Part shown: piece after piece, positions 52,701 through 62,849 of the stretch
Layout of the letters: the number at the start of each line of letters is the position of its first letter
How positions within the stretch are numbered: the stretch's first letter is position 1
DNA from: Candidatus Gracilibacteria bacterium
GTDB taxonomy: Bacteria; Patescibacteriota; Gracilibacteria; BD1-5; JAGOOR01
Reading direction: 5' to 3'
Assembly: GCA_041660965.1 (NCBI GenBank)
Contig: JBAZVH010000001.1
Span: 186,001 to 250,000, forward strand
DNA length: 64,000 nucleotides
Notes under the pieces: model-generated
Databases searched by the model: none
What the model was told of the DNA's origin: nothing
Seen by the model: only the letters and a program-made list of their open reading frames with translations
Translations under genes and position numbers: made by a program

Positions 52701-53183
52701 GTTTTAAATTCATATTGTAATAGTGGTACTCAGCCAACGACGGTGCAGAGCTGTACTGCATATAGCTGGTATAGAGGAAATCCGAACACTTGTGGTACGA
52801 CATGCGGCACTACCAGAACTGTGTTATGCCAAAATAACCTCGGCCAAACAGTTGCTGATACATACTGCACCACGTCTAAGCCATCACATATCTGCTCAAA
52901 AGCTCTTGTATGGGTCGCGACAGACAGCACAAAATCATGTAATACGGTCTGTAACCAAGCGAATAGCTGTTGGGTGGAAGATGAGCAAGAACAAGCGTGT
53001 GCATCTGGCGAAAGACATCCTACGTGGGGAACATTTAACTATCTTTTTGGGTCCGCTTCCAATCCTATCAATCTCGGAGGGTACTGGATTTATGAGAGGA
53101 ATAATCGATTCTATTGTTATGGAAAAAATGAGACACCTACCTACCTCGCAACAGGAAAAGTAGTATCATGTCTCTGTCAGTAA
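49791..53183 (+). CDS. Giant surface protein: SLH, duplicated beta domain, EGF-like and TSP1-like repeats
   Basis: 1130 residues, three TGA glycines (50007, 51291, 51909). After a signal peptide (VVILLSLGFCSTAMG) comes an SLH-like region (SWACRSIEILAENGIV, PLQDITRAEAL), then two nearly identical 127-residue domains (about residues 215-468) joined by SSNNNNDDTD linkers, then four Cys-rich EGF/TNFR-like repeats of about 46 residues (pattern CxxGQYxSGxxCxNC ... CxWxCNxGY), then about eight TSP1-like units (YSWxxGNWGTC ... TRSVxC ... QSC), and a C-terminal Cys-rich domain. SLH domains bind cell wall polymers and TSP1/EGF-like modules bind partners, so a role in attachment to other cells is likely. 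Confidence 0.9.
50432..51193 (+). repeat. Tandem duplication of a 381-bp coding unit
   Basis: Copy 1 at 50432-50812 and copy 2 at 50813-51193 differ at only a few, mostly third-position, bases (for example ACAACC/ACGACC, GGATACAGA/GGCTACCGA). Each encodes one 127-residue domain with its Asn/Asp-rich linker. The near-identity suggests recent duplication or gene conversion. Confidence 0.95.
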
Positions 53184-53207
53184 TTAGGATTTCTTAAATG
53201 TTTGTTT

Positions 53208-53235
53208 TTAAAAAAAGCACTTCACAAGAAAGTGC
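53208..53235 (-). terminator. Terminator for the TrmB-like gene
   Basis: On the minus strand GCACTT-tcttgtg-AAGTGC is followed by T7. About 170 bases past the stop codon at 53405; the stretch between holds nothing recognised. Confidence 0.6.
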
Positions 53236-53404
53236 AAAGATTGTGTAGAAGATTTCCGGTAGTGAGGGGTGAATAAAAAAACAGAAACGTGCAAAAACGA
53301 ACAGGACAAGGAACTAAATATTTCGACGAAGGAGTTTGCTGTGAGTAAATGACTGAGGAGAAATAGTGCAGTGACGAAGTAATGCGACGTTTTTCCACGT
53401 TTCT

Positions 53405-54154
53405 TTAGCTCGTCACAAACCCTGTAGCACCCAGCCAAGCAAGATAAAATATAGCCCTTTGAGAATCAGCATATTCACGACTAGCAATACGAATCGCACG
53501 AAATTCTCCATCTTCGAAGAAGAAAAGTCCGACAACATTTTCGGTAATAAAAATATCATAGCGAAATGGGAATTGTCCTTCTTCTATCGTCACCAGTGAG
53601 AGGTGGGAATATTTTTTTGCAAGATGACGAAACAGTGTCTGTGTTTCTTCATGATATGGCAGGATAAGTTGGGTTTTCTTGGTTTTTTTGAGAATCCTCT
53701 CCAGGAATTTTAGAAGACGATCCTTGTCTGCCTTATACCAAACCGTCATATTGGCATAGGAGAGGACCTCTTCAGAATGTGTTAGTTCATCGAGAAATGT
53801 ATCAATATCATCTTTTTCATCCAGTAGCGTAAAAGCAGGACGAAACGCCTCTGCATGAACCAGTGTTTTGAGGGATGGAAGAATCATCTCGGAGAGATTG
53901 AGTCGCTCTCGCTCGATATTCACAATTCTCTCTGGCTTTTCTGGGATAAAAAATTTTGCTCCGTGACGTTTTACGACAGTTACGAGCTTCTTCTGAACCA
54001 AGATATCCAAGGTATAGTACAGTCAAACTCTCCCCTGCTTTGTCCGCTTTGCAAGCGTCGATACATAGTCCCCTCATGACTGAAGGAGTGAGAGATAGAC
54101 TATGGACTCTATTTCTGAGAATCCAAGCTGTTTGAGTGTGTTGTGAGTATCCAT
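53405..54154 (-). CDS. TrmB-family transcriptional regulator
   Basis: 249 residues. The N-terminal winged helix (LKQLGFSEIESIVYLSLLQSGGDYVSTLAKRTKQGRVGLYYTLDILVQKKLV) is typical of TrmB regulators (helix 3 for DNA contact is the TLAKRTKQGR part), followed by KFFIPEKPERI and an effector-like C-terminal domain with IFITENVVGLFFF and SREYADSQRAIFYLAWL. Mostly found in archaea, also in CPR. Three TGA glycines. Targets unknown; it is divergent from the HAD-like gene 273 bases away, a spacer with a hairpin ACTCAGC-tcc-GCTGAGT and TTTTGTA repeats. Confidence 0.82.
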
Positions 54155-54188
54155 CTTGCAAATTAAGAATTAAGGGAAATGCATTCTA

Positions 54189-54220
54189 TATTTTGTACTT
54201 TGTATTTTGAATTTTGTATT
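54189..54220 (-). repeat. TTTTGTA-type tract in the trmB-like/HAD-like spacer
   Basis: Imperfect TTTTGTA units (TATTTTGTACTTTGTATTTTGAATTTTGTATT split by mismatches) in the gap upstream of the TrmB-like gene; same unit as in rnhB and recG. Confidence 0.7.
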
Positions 54221-54427
54221 ACTCAGCTCCGCTGAGTATAGCTGTTGTAGAATTTTTTCTACAGAAATAGTATATCACAGATGTTTATTTAATCAAGAAA
54301 ATAGAATTTATTATTCATTTTTTGTAACTTTCAGTATACTTGCCTTTATGAGTATTTAATTTGAAATATAAATAAATTGCATGGCAAAAAAAATACAGCA
54401 CAGCATACGCATACAATAAAATTTTTT

Positions 54428-55429
54428 ATGACTACCCCCTATTCCACTCTCTCCGAATCATCAGAAATACATCAGTCATCAGTACCTTCACTATGATTTC
54501 TGCAGAAAAAAGAAGCATTGTTGGCCAAAATAGCTCTGCACAGTAGACCCGATGTCACTGCTGATACACTCAGAGAGGAGACCCAAGCATTTAAAATCAC
54601 TTCTCCTGATACACGCTGACATGATGCCATTATTATATGATTGGATGGTTGGCAAGAAAAAGATATACCTCTTGATCTCAAAAATGCTCTCGAAGAATAC
54701 CTAAAGCTCTTTCCTGCAACTCCTATAATATTTTGCTATTCACAGGATAGGAAATCACTCAAAACTCTCGCAAGTCTCTGAAATATTCTCCAATATCCAA
54801 ATATTCGTCTCTTCTCCATATCATATATGATATCAAGTGGGGGGGAGTGAAATCCATTTGATTTCTCATCAATACCTCGAAGTAGAACAAAGACAAATAA
54901 GGGCGGACAACTGAGCTATATAGAGCATGGCATCGGTCGCTACAGGAAACAGCCAATTGAAAATATCGATAAAACAATGCTCACTGATTGTCAGCCGCAA
55001 ATTTCTCAGGCAAGATTAATAGGCATCACATGAGATGATCGTGCTGTGATGGAACAAATCCTCACTGTGACAATCAGAGATGATACAAATGTAGAAATCT
55101 TTCATGCTCCTTCTCTTCAACTCAATATGACTTGCGTGGACTGGGATGGTACGCTTATGAAAGATGGAGTTTTTCAAGAAAGTGTTTTTGAAACAGCTCA
55201 AAATATTGCTCATGCACATCAACAGAGTCTCGTCGTATGGACATGAGGGGGGCGAGAAACAATTCTTCAAATTCAAGAATTCTTCATGAGTCGCGGACAA
55301 CATATCATGACTTGTGCCAAACAGGATTGCGAATGAGGAATTATCAGCTATACTATCGATGATGAAACGGCAGAAGATTTGAAGAGAAAATATGGCTTCA
55401 CTGTTTCAAATTTAATTCCAGTTTCATAA
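54428..55429 (+). CDS. Protein with C-terminal HAD-like domain
   Basis: 333 residues, about nine TGA glycines. The N-terminal 200 residues are unrecognised; near its middle it has a receiver-like strand/helix arrangement (DAIIIGLDGWQEKDIPLDLKNAL, PATPIIFCYSQDRKSL). The C-terminal third begins with CVDWDGTLMKDGVF, the HAD motif I (DxDGT/V with W in the second position), and VVWTGGRETILQ, HAD motif II (ThT/SGR). Motif III/IV are not clear. A HAD-type phosphatase or a degraded relative. Confidence 0.6.
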
Positions 55430-55448
55430 TTCTTTATCAACTTTTTTT

Positions 55449-57197
55449 ATGTCCACCCTTATACTCCCTACCGAAAAAATCATTGAAACAAAGAAATGTC
55501 TGATTTCAGGCAAAGAATTTGTCATAACTGACAAAGACCTCGAATTCTACGATAAGATCTCTCCAGTGTTCTGATGAAAAAAATATTCAATACCCAGTCC
55601 GACATTGTGTCCTGATGAGCGACAAAAGCGACGGCTCGCTTTTCGAAACGAAAGGAAGCTCTACAAGAGAAAATGTAGTGCAACTGGGAAAGAGCTCATA
55701 TCCAACTATCATCCCGATGTTCTCTTCCCTGTTTTTAGTCGTGAATACTGGCTCTCTGATGCATACAATCCGTCAGACTACGGTATGGATTTTGACTTTA
55801 ATAAAAGTTTTTTTGAACAATTCCGATCTCTCTCAAATATCACTCCACGATTCCATATCCAGCAACAGGACCCTATAGAAAATTCAGAGTATTCCAACTG
55901 TGTCAGTAATTGCCGATCATGCTACCTCACGTTTGACTCAGATTATAACGAAAAATGTTATTACTGTAACAAAATTCAGCATTCTAAAGATTGTATTGAA
56001 TGCAGCTTTCTCACCAATTCGGAACAGTGCTTTGAGTGTTTTCAGTGTGAAAAATCTCATGGACTTCGTTTCAGTAACTATTGCATAAATTGTAATGATT
56101 CATGGTTTATCGATAGTTGTATCGGTTGTCATGACTGTATCTATTGTTGTAACCTCGTGAATAAACAGTATTGCTTTATGAATGAACAGCTCACGAAAGC
56201 CACATATCAAGAAAAGCTGCAACTCATGGTGCAAGACCAAAAGCTCGCGAGCCGAAGAGATGTATTTCAGAATTTTCTGAGAAAAAATCCAAAGAAATTT
56301 ATCCATGGGACACACATCGAAAATTCCACTGGAGACGATCTCTATAATGTAAAGAATGTAAAATCAAGCTTTGCCATGATGGAATCAGAGGACTGTGCCT
56401 ACTCGGATCTCCTCATCCAAGCCAAAAACTGTATGGATGTCTCTTCTTTTGGTGATACTATTGCCTGGATGTACGAAATCTGTACTGGTGGGATCAATAG
56501 TCAGAATTGTTCTTTTGGATTTACCAATGTTCTCAATTCTAGAAATCTCCTCTACTGTTCGATCGCGTATAGTTCTCAAAACTGTTTCTGATGTATCAGT
56601 CTCAAGCAAAAAGCAGAAAATATGATACTCAACAAGGCCTATTCTGCTCAAGAATACGAAACACTTTGCTGAAGAATCATAAACCATATGCAGTCAACGG
56701 GTGAATGGGGAGAGTTCTTTCCTCATGAAGTATCACCTTTTTGATACAACGAAACAGTGGCACAAGAATATTTTCCTATGACTGAAGAAGAAGTAAAATC
56801 GAAAGGTTGGAACTGGTATGAGGGTGAAAATAAAAATACGTATATTTGAGCGTATTATTCATCACTTCCCATATCTCAATACGATGAACGGGTCGTCTGA
56901 TTTGATACAGCAACACAGCATATCAATGAGTGTCTAAATTGAATCATCCAGTGTGAAGTCACAGAAAAGCCGTTTAAGATAATCAAACAGGAACTTGCAT
57001 TCTATATTGAGAACTCTCTCCCAATTCCTACCAAACATCCTGACCAAAGACACCAAGAGAGAATGGATTTGAGAAATCCAAGGAAACTCTATGAAAGAAG
57101 TTGTACAGAGTGTCAGAAAGAGATTATCACCACGTATGCTCCGAATCGACCAGAGAAAGTATTGTGTGAGGAGTGTTATAGGAAACTGGTTTACTAA
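55449..57197 (+). CDS. Cys-rich double zinc-ribbon protein, family copy B
   Basis: 582 residues, first of three tandem paralogs. N-terminal unit: KCLISGKEF, FYDKISPVFGGKKY (both Gly TGA, 55572-55577), PTLCPDERQKRRLAFRNERKLYKRKCSATGKE. Central Cys cluster (about residues 145-240) with pairs such as CIECSF, CFECFQC, CIGCHDCIYCC. C-terminal unit: CEVTEKPFKIIKQELAFYIEN ... HPDQRHQERMDLRNPRKLYERSCTECQKEI ... CEECYRKLVY. Function unknown; four or more Zn-binding sites are likely from the Cys pairs. Confidence 0.82.
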
Positions 57198-57230
57198 GTT
57201 TAATTGGTTTAATTGGTTTCCGAACAAATA

Positions 57231-57260
57231 ATTCCTTCCTATGACTGTTACTATGACTAT
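57231..57260 (+). repeat. Dispersed TATGACTAT repeat tract
   Basis: ATTCCTTCCTATGACTGTTACTATGACTAT in the gap between copies B and C; related to 6148-6181 (minus) and 41728-41756. Confidence 0.6.
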
Positions 57261-57283
57261 TACCTTTTCGTAACTATTTGTGT

Positions 57284-59002
57284 ATGACATTTATTCCATC
57301 AGAAGAAAAAATCATTGAAACTAAGAAATGTCGCTTGAGCGGACAAGAGTTTTTTGTGACAAATAAAGACCTGGAATTTTACGATAAGGTCTCTCCAGTG
57401 TTCTGATGAAAAAAATATTTAATACCCAGTCCGACACTGTGTCCTGACGAGAGACAAAAGAGACGGCTCGCTTTTCGAAATGAGAGGAAACTCTACAAAA
57501 GAAAATGTGACAAGACAGGACAGGAGATTATCTCTATTTACTCTCCTGACAAGCTATATACTGTATATGATCAGAAAGTATGGTGGAGCGATGATTGGAA
57601 TGCCTTTGAATATGGAATGAAATTTGATTTTGAAAAAGGATTTTTTAAACAGTTTGATACACTTTTACATGCAACTCCTCGGATCAACCTCATCAACAAA
57701 GGACATGAAAATAGTGAATTTTGTAACTTCGCAAATCAAAATAGGAATTCTTATTTGCTCTTTGCATCATTATGATGTGAAAATTCCTATTTCTCCAACC
57801 GAGCTCTCTATATAAAAAATGTATGTGATAGCGCTAATATCACTCATTCCGAGCTCTGCTATGAAGTGATTGATTCGAGTGAGTGCTATAATTGCAAATG
57901 GGTGCAAAGCTCTCATCATTGCTCAGATTGTTTCTACTGATATGCCCTCACTGGATGCTCGAATTGTATAGGATGTTATGGCCTCTCAAATAAACAATTC
58001 TGTATTGGCAATAAACAATTTGATAAAGAGTCATTTCGCAAAAAAGCACCTGAGATACTTGCCTCTCTTTCTCAAAAAAAATTCCAGAAACACCTGCAAA
58101 GCTGCACACGAAAGTATGCAAATATCACCAATGCGGAAAATAGTACTGGAGATGCACTTCAGGATGTAAAAAATGTGTATTTTTGATTTGAATCAGAGAA
58201 GCTAGAAAACTGCAAATATATCTACAATGCAACAGAATTAAAAGACTCCTATGATATCAACAATGATGATCATTCAGAGCTCAGCTATGAAGTGGTCGGA
58301 TGAGAATCAAACTACCAAGAAACTTTCTCGGATATTAGCTGGTTTAATACTCTCGTCTCATATTCATCGCTCTGCTTTCATTCCAAAAACTTATTTGGGT
58401 GCTCCTCTCTTAAAAATTCGCATCACTGTATCCTCAATACATCATATTCAGTCGCCGAGTATGAAAAACTTTGCTGACAAATAGTAGACCATATGCGCTC
58501 TACTGATGAATGGTGAGAATTTTTCCCTCATGAATTATCACCTTTCTGATACAATGAAACAGTTGCCAATGAATACTTCCCGATGACTGAAGAAGAGATA
58601 AAAACAAAAGGATGGAAATGGTATGATTGAGAAAATAAAAATACCTATATTTGAAATCACTACGCACCTCTTCCGATTCGAGAGTACGATGAAAGAATTG
58701 TAGGAAATGCTGTGGCGCAAAAAAATATCGATGAGGTACTCGCTGGTATTATCCAGTGTGAGGTGACAGGAAAACCATTTAAGATTATTAAACAAGAGTT
58801 GGCATTCTATATTGAGAACTGAATACCTATCCCTACCAAGCATCCAGATCAGAGACATATAGAAAGAATGGATCTGAGGAATCCAAGGAAACTGTATGAG
58901 AGGACTTGTTCTGAGTGTAAAAAGAATATAATTACCACCTATGCTCCAGAGAGACCTGAAAAAGTGGTTTGTGAAGAGTGTTACAGGAAGCTGGTTTACT
59001 AA
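57284..59002 (+). CDS. Cys-rich double zinc-ribbon protein, family copy C
   Basis: 572 residues with more than 12 TGA glycines; it is not visible as a long frame under the standard code. Same plan as copy B: N-terminal CRLSGQEF ... FGGKKYLIPSPTLCPDERQKRRL, central cluster with CYNCKW, HHCSDCFYGYALTGCSNCIGCYG, and C-terminal CEVTGKPFKIIKQELAFYIENG ... CSECKKNI ... CEECYRKLVY. Copies B and C are closest at both ends; the middle differs most, so the flanking units are conserved and the centre is variable. Confidence 0.82.
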
Positions 59003-59118
59003 GTTTTTAAGTTTCCTAAGCTATCAAGTTGTTGAAGTTTCATTGAAAATTGTTGCAATTACCCCATTCCTGAACATAATAAACCTAGGAAACTTAAAAA
59101 CTTAGTAAACTGTGCATT

Positions 59119-60849
59119 ATGTTCATTCCTCCGTGAGAAAAAATCATCGAAAAGAAAATCTGTCGCTTATCAGGCGAAGAGTTTATCGTCACTGACAAAG
59201 ATATCGACTTATTGGATAAAATATCGCCTTCTTTTGGTGGTCAGAAATATAGTTTACCAACTCCGACTCTTTGTCCTGATGAAAGACAGAAAAGACGGCT
59301 CTCTTTCCGAAATGAACGAAAGATGTACAAGCGAAAATGTGATCTATCCGGGAAAGAAATTATTTCAGTGTATTCTCCCGATAAAACCTATCCCGTCTAT
59401 GATCAAAAGGTCTGGTGGGGTGATGATTGGGATCCAACAACCTATGGAAGAGCATTTGATTTTGAGAGAACTTTCTTTGGTCAGTTTGCAGACCTCCTGG
59501 CGGTTACACCGAAGTTATCTCTCTATAGTGTCCAATGTATCAACTCTGATTACACAAATTTTGCACTTGGTTCGAAGGATTGCTATATGTCTATATGAAC
59601 CACTCGAAGTGAGGAAGTTCTCTATTCCAACTTTGTACGAGATGTAAAAAATACGATTGATTCTACCTTTTGTTATGAATCTGAGCTTATTTATTATGGT
59701 ATAGACCTGACTCGATGCTACAACTGTTTTTATGCAAAAAATTCTGTAAATTGTCGTGATTGCTTTGGTGTCGAGGAGTGCAGTGACTGTCACCACTGTA
59801 TCGGCTGCTATGGTCTCAAAAATAAAGAATTTCACGTATTCAATAAGCCGGTTTCAAAAGAGGTATTTAATGATGTATGGAAAAATGCATTTCTTCATGG
59901 ATGATCGCTCAAGGTGTTTGCTGATCTTAAATCTCTCAGAGAGACACAGTATGTGCGAAATATACATACAATAAACTGTGAGAATTGCTATGGAGACCAG
60001 ATCGAAAATGGAAAAAATGGTTTTATGTGTTTTGATTCAAAAAATATCGAAGATGCTCGTTATGCGTATTTTAGCCCAAAAAATAATACCTGTCTCGACG
60101 TGACATATACCGCACCTCTCGGAGTAGAATACTGTGGTGAATGTTGCTCGACACTCGCCAGTAATAATTTTGCAGTCTTTCAGTCTGCTCATGAGTCTCA
60201 GGTGTTTTACTCTATGCTGTGCCAAAACTGTGATTATGTTTTTTGATCGGCGAGTGTCAAAAAATGAAAACATATTATCCTCAATACCCCCTATTCTGTC
60301 CAAGAATATGAAACTCTCTGCGGTAAAATCATTGACCATATGAAGTCAGCGGGAGAATGGGGCGAATTTTTCCCAACAGAACTTTCCACCTTTGGTTACA
60401 ATGAAACAGCCGCAAACGAATACTTTCCGATGACCGAAAAAGAGGTGAAAACAAAATGATGGAAATGGTATGATGGAGAAAATAAAAATACTTATACCGG
60501 AACTCATTACACCCCTCTCTTAATTACACAATATAATGAAAAAATTGTATGATTTGATACGGCTACCAAAAATATCAATGAGTGTTTAAATTGAATCATC
60601 CAGTGTGAAATCACAGGAAAACCATTTAAAATTATTAAACAAGAGCTTCTCTTCTATATCCAAAATGGGCTCCCAATTCCAACGAAGCATCCTGATCAGA
60701 GGCACAAAGAAAGGATGGATCTCAGAAATCCAAGAACACTTCATGAGAGGATATGCCTAGAATGTCACAAAAATATTATCACTACCTATGCTCCGGGGAG
60801 ACCCGAAAAAATTGTTTGTGAGGATTGTTATAGAAAATTGGTTTATTAG
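59119..60849 (+). CDS. Cys-rich double zinc-ribbon protein, family copy D
   Basis: 576 residues. Same plan: CRLSGEEFIVTDKDID, FGGQKYSLPTPTLCPDERQKRRLSF with GGT-GGT Gly codons where copies B and C have TGA-TGA, central NCYGDQIENGKN and the cluster CRDCFGVEECSDCHHCIGCYG, and C-terminal CEITGKPFKIIKQELLFYIQNG ... CLECHKNI ... CEDCYRKLVY. It ends in TAG that overlaps the TAA of the cyclodipeptide synthase on the other strand. Confidence 0.82.
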
Positions 60850-61463
60850 GTTTCCGTCTCAACTTCTATTACTTCAAAATCTATTTCTCGTTTTTTACCA
60901 TCGAATTTTCATGCTATGAAATCGGAAAAAATTGGCCAAGAACGATGATATACATAAGTAACTTCTGATCATAATATTTCTTTCGCAGATTCGAGAAAAG
61001 CAAGCTCACACAAAAGAAATTTAACCCCTATTTTGACTTTTTCTTCCGCCACTTCTCACATCCTTCATCAGAGTAATACTTCCTTTGTGGTTCATCGAAC
61101 CGCATCTCTGAATGCTTCATTGTTTCTAAAAAGCACAAGTATGTTCCTGATACTTCTTCTATAAGTAACACTAGTATTTATATGCTCTTTCCAATCGATT
61201 GTAAGGCGTCTTTGCTCATCTGGTCATAGAATACTTGATACTTTGTTTCGGATGGCATTTCATTTTAGTCTTGCTTTACTTTCTGGACGACTTTCTCACT
61301 TTGCCCTATAAGTATATTGAGCTGGGTAATCTGGAATCATTATTCTGAATCATTCGAATCGTTGTCTTGCCTGGTCTATCAATCAGCGAATAACGTTCTC
61401 CTTAAAATAACTATTCCCAGGACTCATCCCGAGAATAGCTATAGAAGGTTTTTTACGAAACAT
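60846..61463 (-). CDS. tRNA-dependent cyclodipeptide synthase (CDPS), NYH-type
   Basis: 205 residues, more than 12 TGA glycines, so standard-code annotation misses it. CDPSs condense two aminoacyl-tRNAs into a cyclic dipeptide. The N-terminal GMSPGNSYF carries the catalytic Ser (S14) and the Asn three residues later (N17) of NYH-type enzymes. IPDYPAQYTYRAKGESRPESKARLKGNAIRNKV matches the CDPS strand plus basic helix that binds tRNA. LLCELAFLES holds the conserved Glu (E153); F149 replaces the usual Tyr (AlbC Tyr178 position). VYHRSWPIF holds Y172-H173. It starts 6 bases after the TraC-like gene stop, so it is in a T4SS-like operon. Confidence 0.85.
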
Positions 61464-61468
61464 AAATA

Positions 61469-62293
61469 TTATCCTACGAGATCGTAGTGGACCTCAGAAT
61501 CAAGCACTTTTGTCACAGAATTTACTTTTGGATCGTAGTAGCTAATCATCAGCTCTATAAGTTGATCTTTTGTGAGAATATGAGACTGTAATCCTACATA
61601 TTGTAGACTGGATTGAATCGTGGTCGCTTTTTCCTGACACTTTTTCTGCATATAGCCGACTCGTGCCATATTGTGACGTATTTGTTCATAAGTAACCGTC
61701 TGGCTCACTCCTGCGAAGAAGCTTTTTACGATCTGAAACATTCCTTTTGGAGAGACACTCTGATTATCTGTTTCATCATGGGGAATGATAATGTAAAACT
61801 CTTTTTTCATAATCTGCGCTACATTGACGAGATTCGTGAGAAACTCAATATATCGCTCTGATTGCTCTTTGAGAAGTGTGTTTGACTGGCCGGCAGTGAG
61901 ATTTTTGAGACGCGTGATATATCCTTCGATATCGACTTTAAGCGATCGAATAAGTATCTGAATAGGAAACTGGAGCGCATTGAGAAAGTGCTGAAATGAA
62001 TAAATAATCGCATCTTGCTCTGGTTCACTCTTGAGGGCGAAGTTCACAGCTTCAACTTTCAATACCATACGTGCAGAACCATCTTTCATAATCACGATAT
62101 TATCCCGCACTTCTGAAAATGGGAGATATCGCTGTGTAGAATCATCAGGATGATTGTTTTTCTTTGGCTTCACGGCAGCGTCTGTCATATCTTTTCATGG
62201 CTTTATTTCCTCGATTTTCTTTGTAACAGAAGTAGTAGCCGTCGATTTTGTGGAAGTCTTTTTCGGGAATAAGAGATCGAGAGGATTTTTCAT
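61469..62293 (-). CDS. TraC-like/VirB4 N-terminal domain protein
   Basis: 274 residues. After a basic, Thr-rich N-terminus (KNPLDLLFPKKTSTKS) comes the TraC-like N-terminal domain: RYLPFSEVRDNIVIMKDGSARMVLKVEAVNF, then helices with MKKEFYIIIPHDE and ending YYDPKVNSVTKVLDSEVHYDLVG. It stops where a VirB4 ATPase domain would begin, so here the N-terminal domain is a separate gene and no ATPase is present downstream. One TGA glycine. Follows the PrgI-like gene by 9 bases. Confidence 0.8.
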
Positions 62294-62302
62294 AGAAGTA
62301 TT

Positions 62303-62728
62303 TTACAGTGTTTTTACGTGTTCTGCAAGTTTTGAGGTCTCTTTTGTATGTTTTTTATTTTTTTCTTCATATTGGTCTGGACGTACGTACCCCATTTCAA
62401 GAGGAGAATAACTATCCACACCTCGGGTCCAGATACGCCCTGTACCGTTTGCACCATTTCCATTTATCTTATATCGTGCAAGGTTTAGGAGGAAAGGAAG
62501 AAATGTCATATCGTGAGTACGAAATTTTGCTACTAGAAAGAAAACTCCGACAATCAGCACACAGACAATGGCTAGAGGTGTTTTGGGTACTTGTCAGTCA
62601 AATTTGTTAAAGAGGCCAAATGCCAGTATCAATCCTACGATAATAATGCCCATCTGTCTCAAGCTGAGACCGAGAATAATAGTATCTTCATTTTCTACCT
62701 GTATAGGGATTTTATACTGCATGTCCAT
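62303..62728 (-). CDS. PrgI-family (VirB3-like) T4SS membrane protein
   Basis: 141 residues. Starts MDMQYKIPIQVENEDTIILGLSLRQM, a typical PrgI-family opening, followed by two membrane helices (MGIIIVGLILAFGLF, LAIVCVLIVGVFFLVAKF) and a C-terminal soluble segment ending in a Lys/Glu-rich tail (YEEKNKKHTKETS). PrgI-type proteins pair with VirB4/TraC proteins in Gram-positive and CPR type IV systems. MDM at 62728 or the second ATG at 62722 are both possible starts. Confidence 0.78.
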
Positions 62729-62836
62729 ATTCTGCCACACTTTTCCTGCAAATACAAACCCAATATATTGACAAAGAATATATTAAATCATAATAATCTC
62801 TCTAAAAAATATCACTAGTTTTTTAGGATTATACAC

Positions 62837-62842
62837 TATAAT
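62837..62842 (+). promoter_or_regulatory. -10 box (TATAAT) at leaderless position
   Basis: TATAAT with 7 bases before the ATG at 62850. The mRNA would start at or beside the start codon. Confidence 0.6.
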
Positions 62843-62849
62843 CTCTCTC

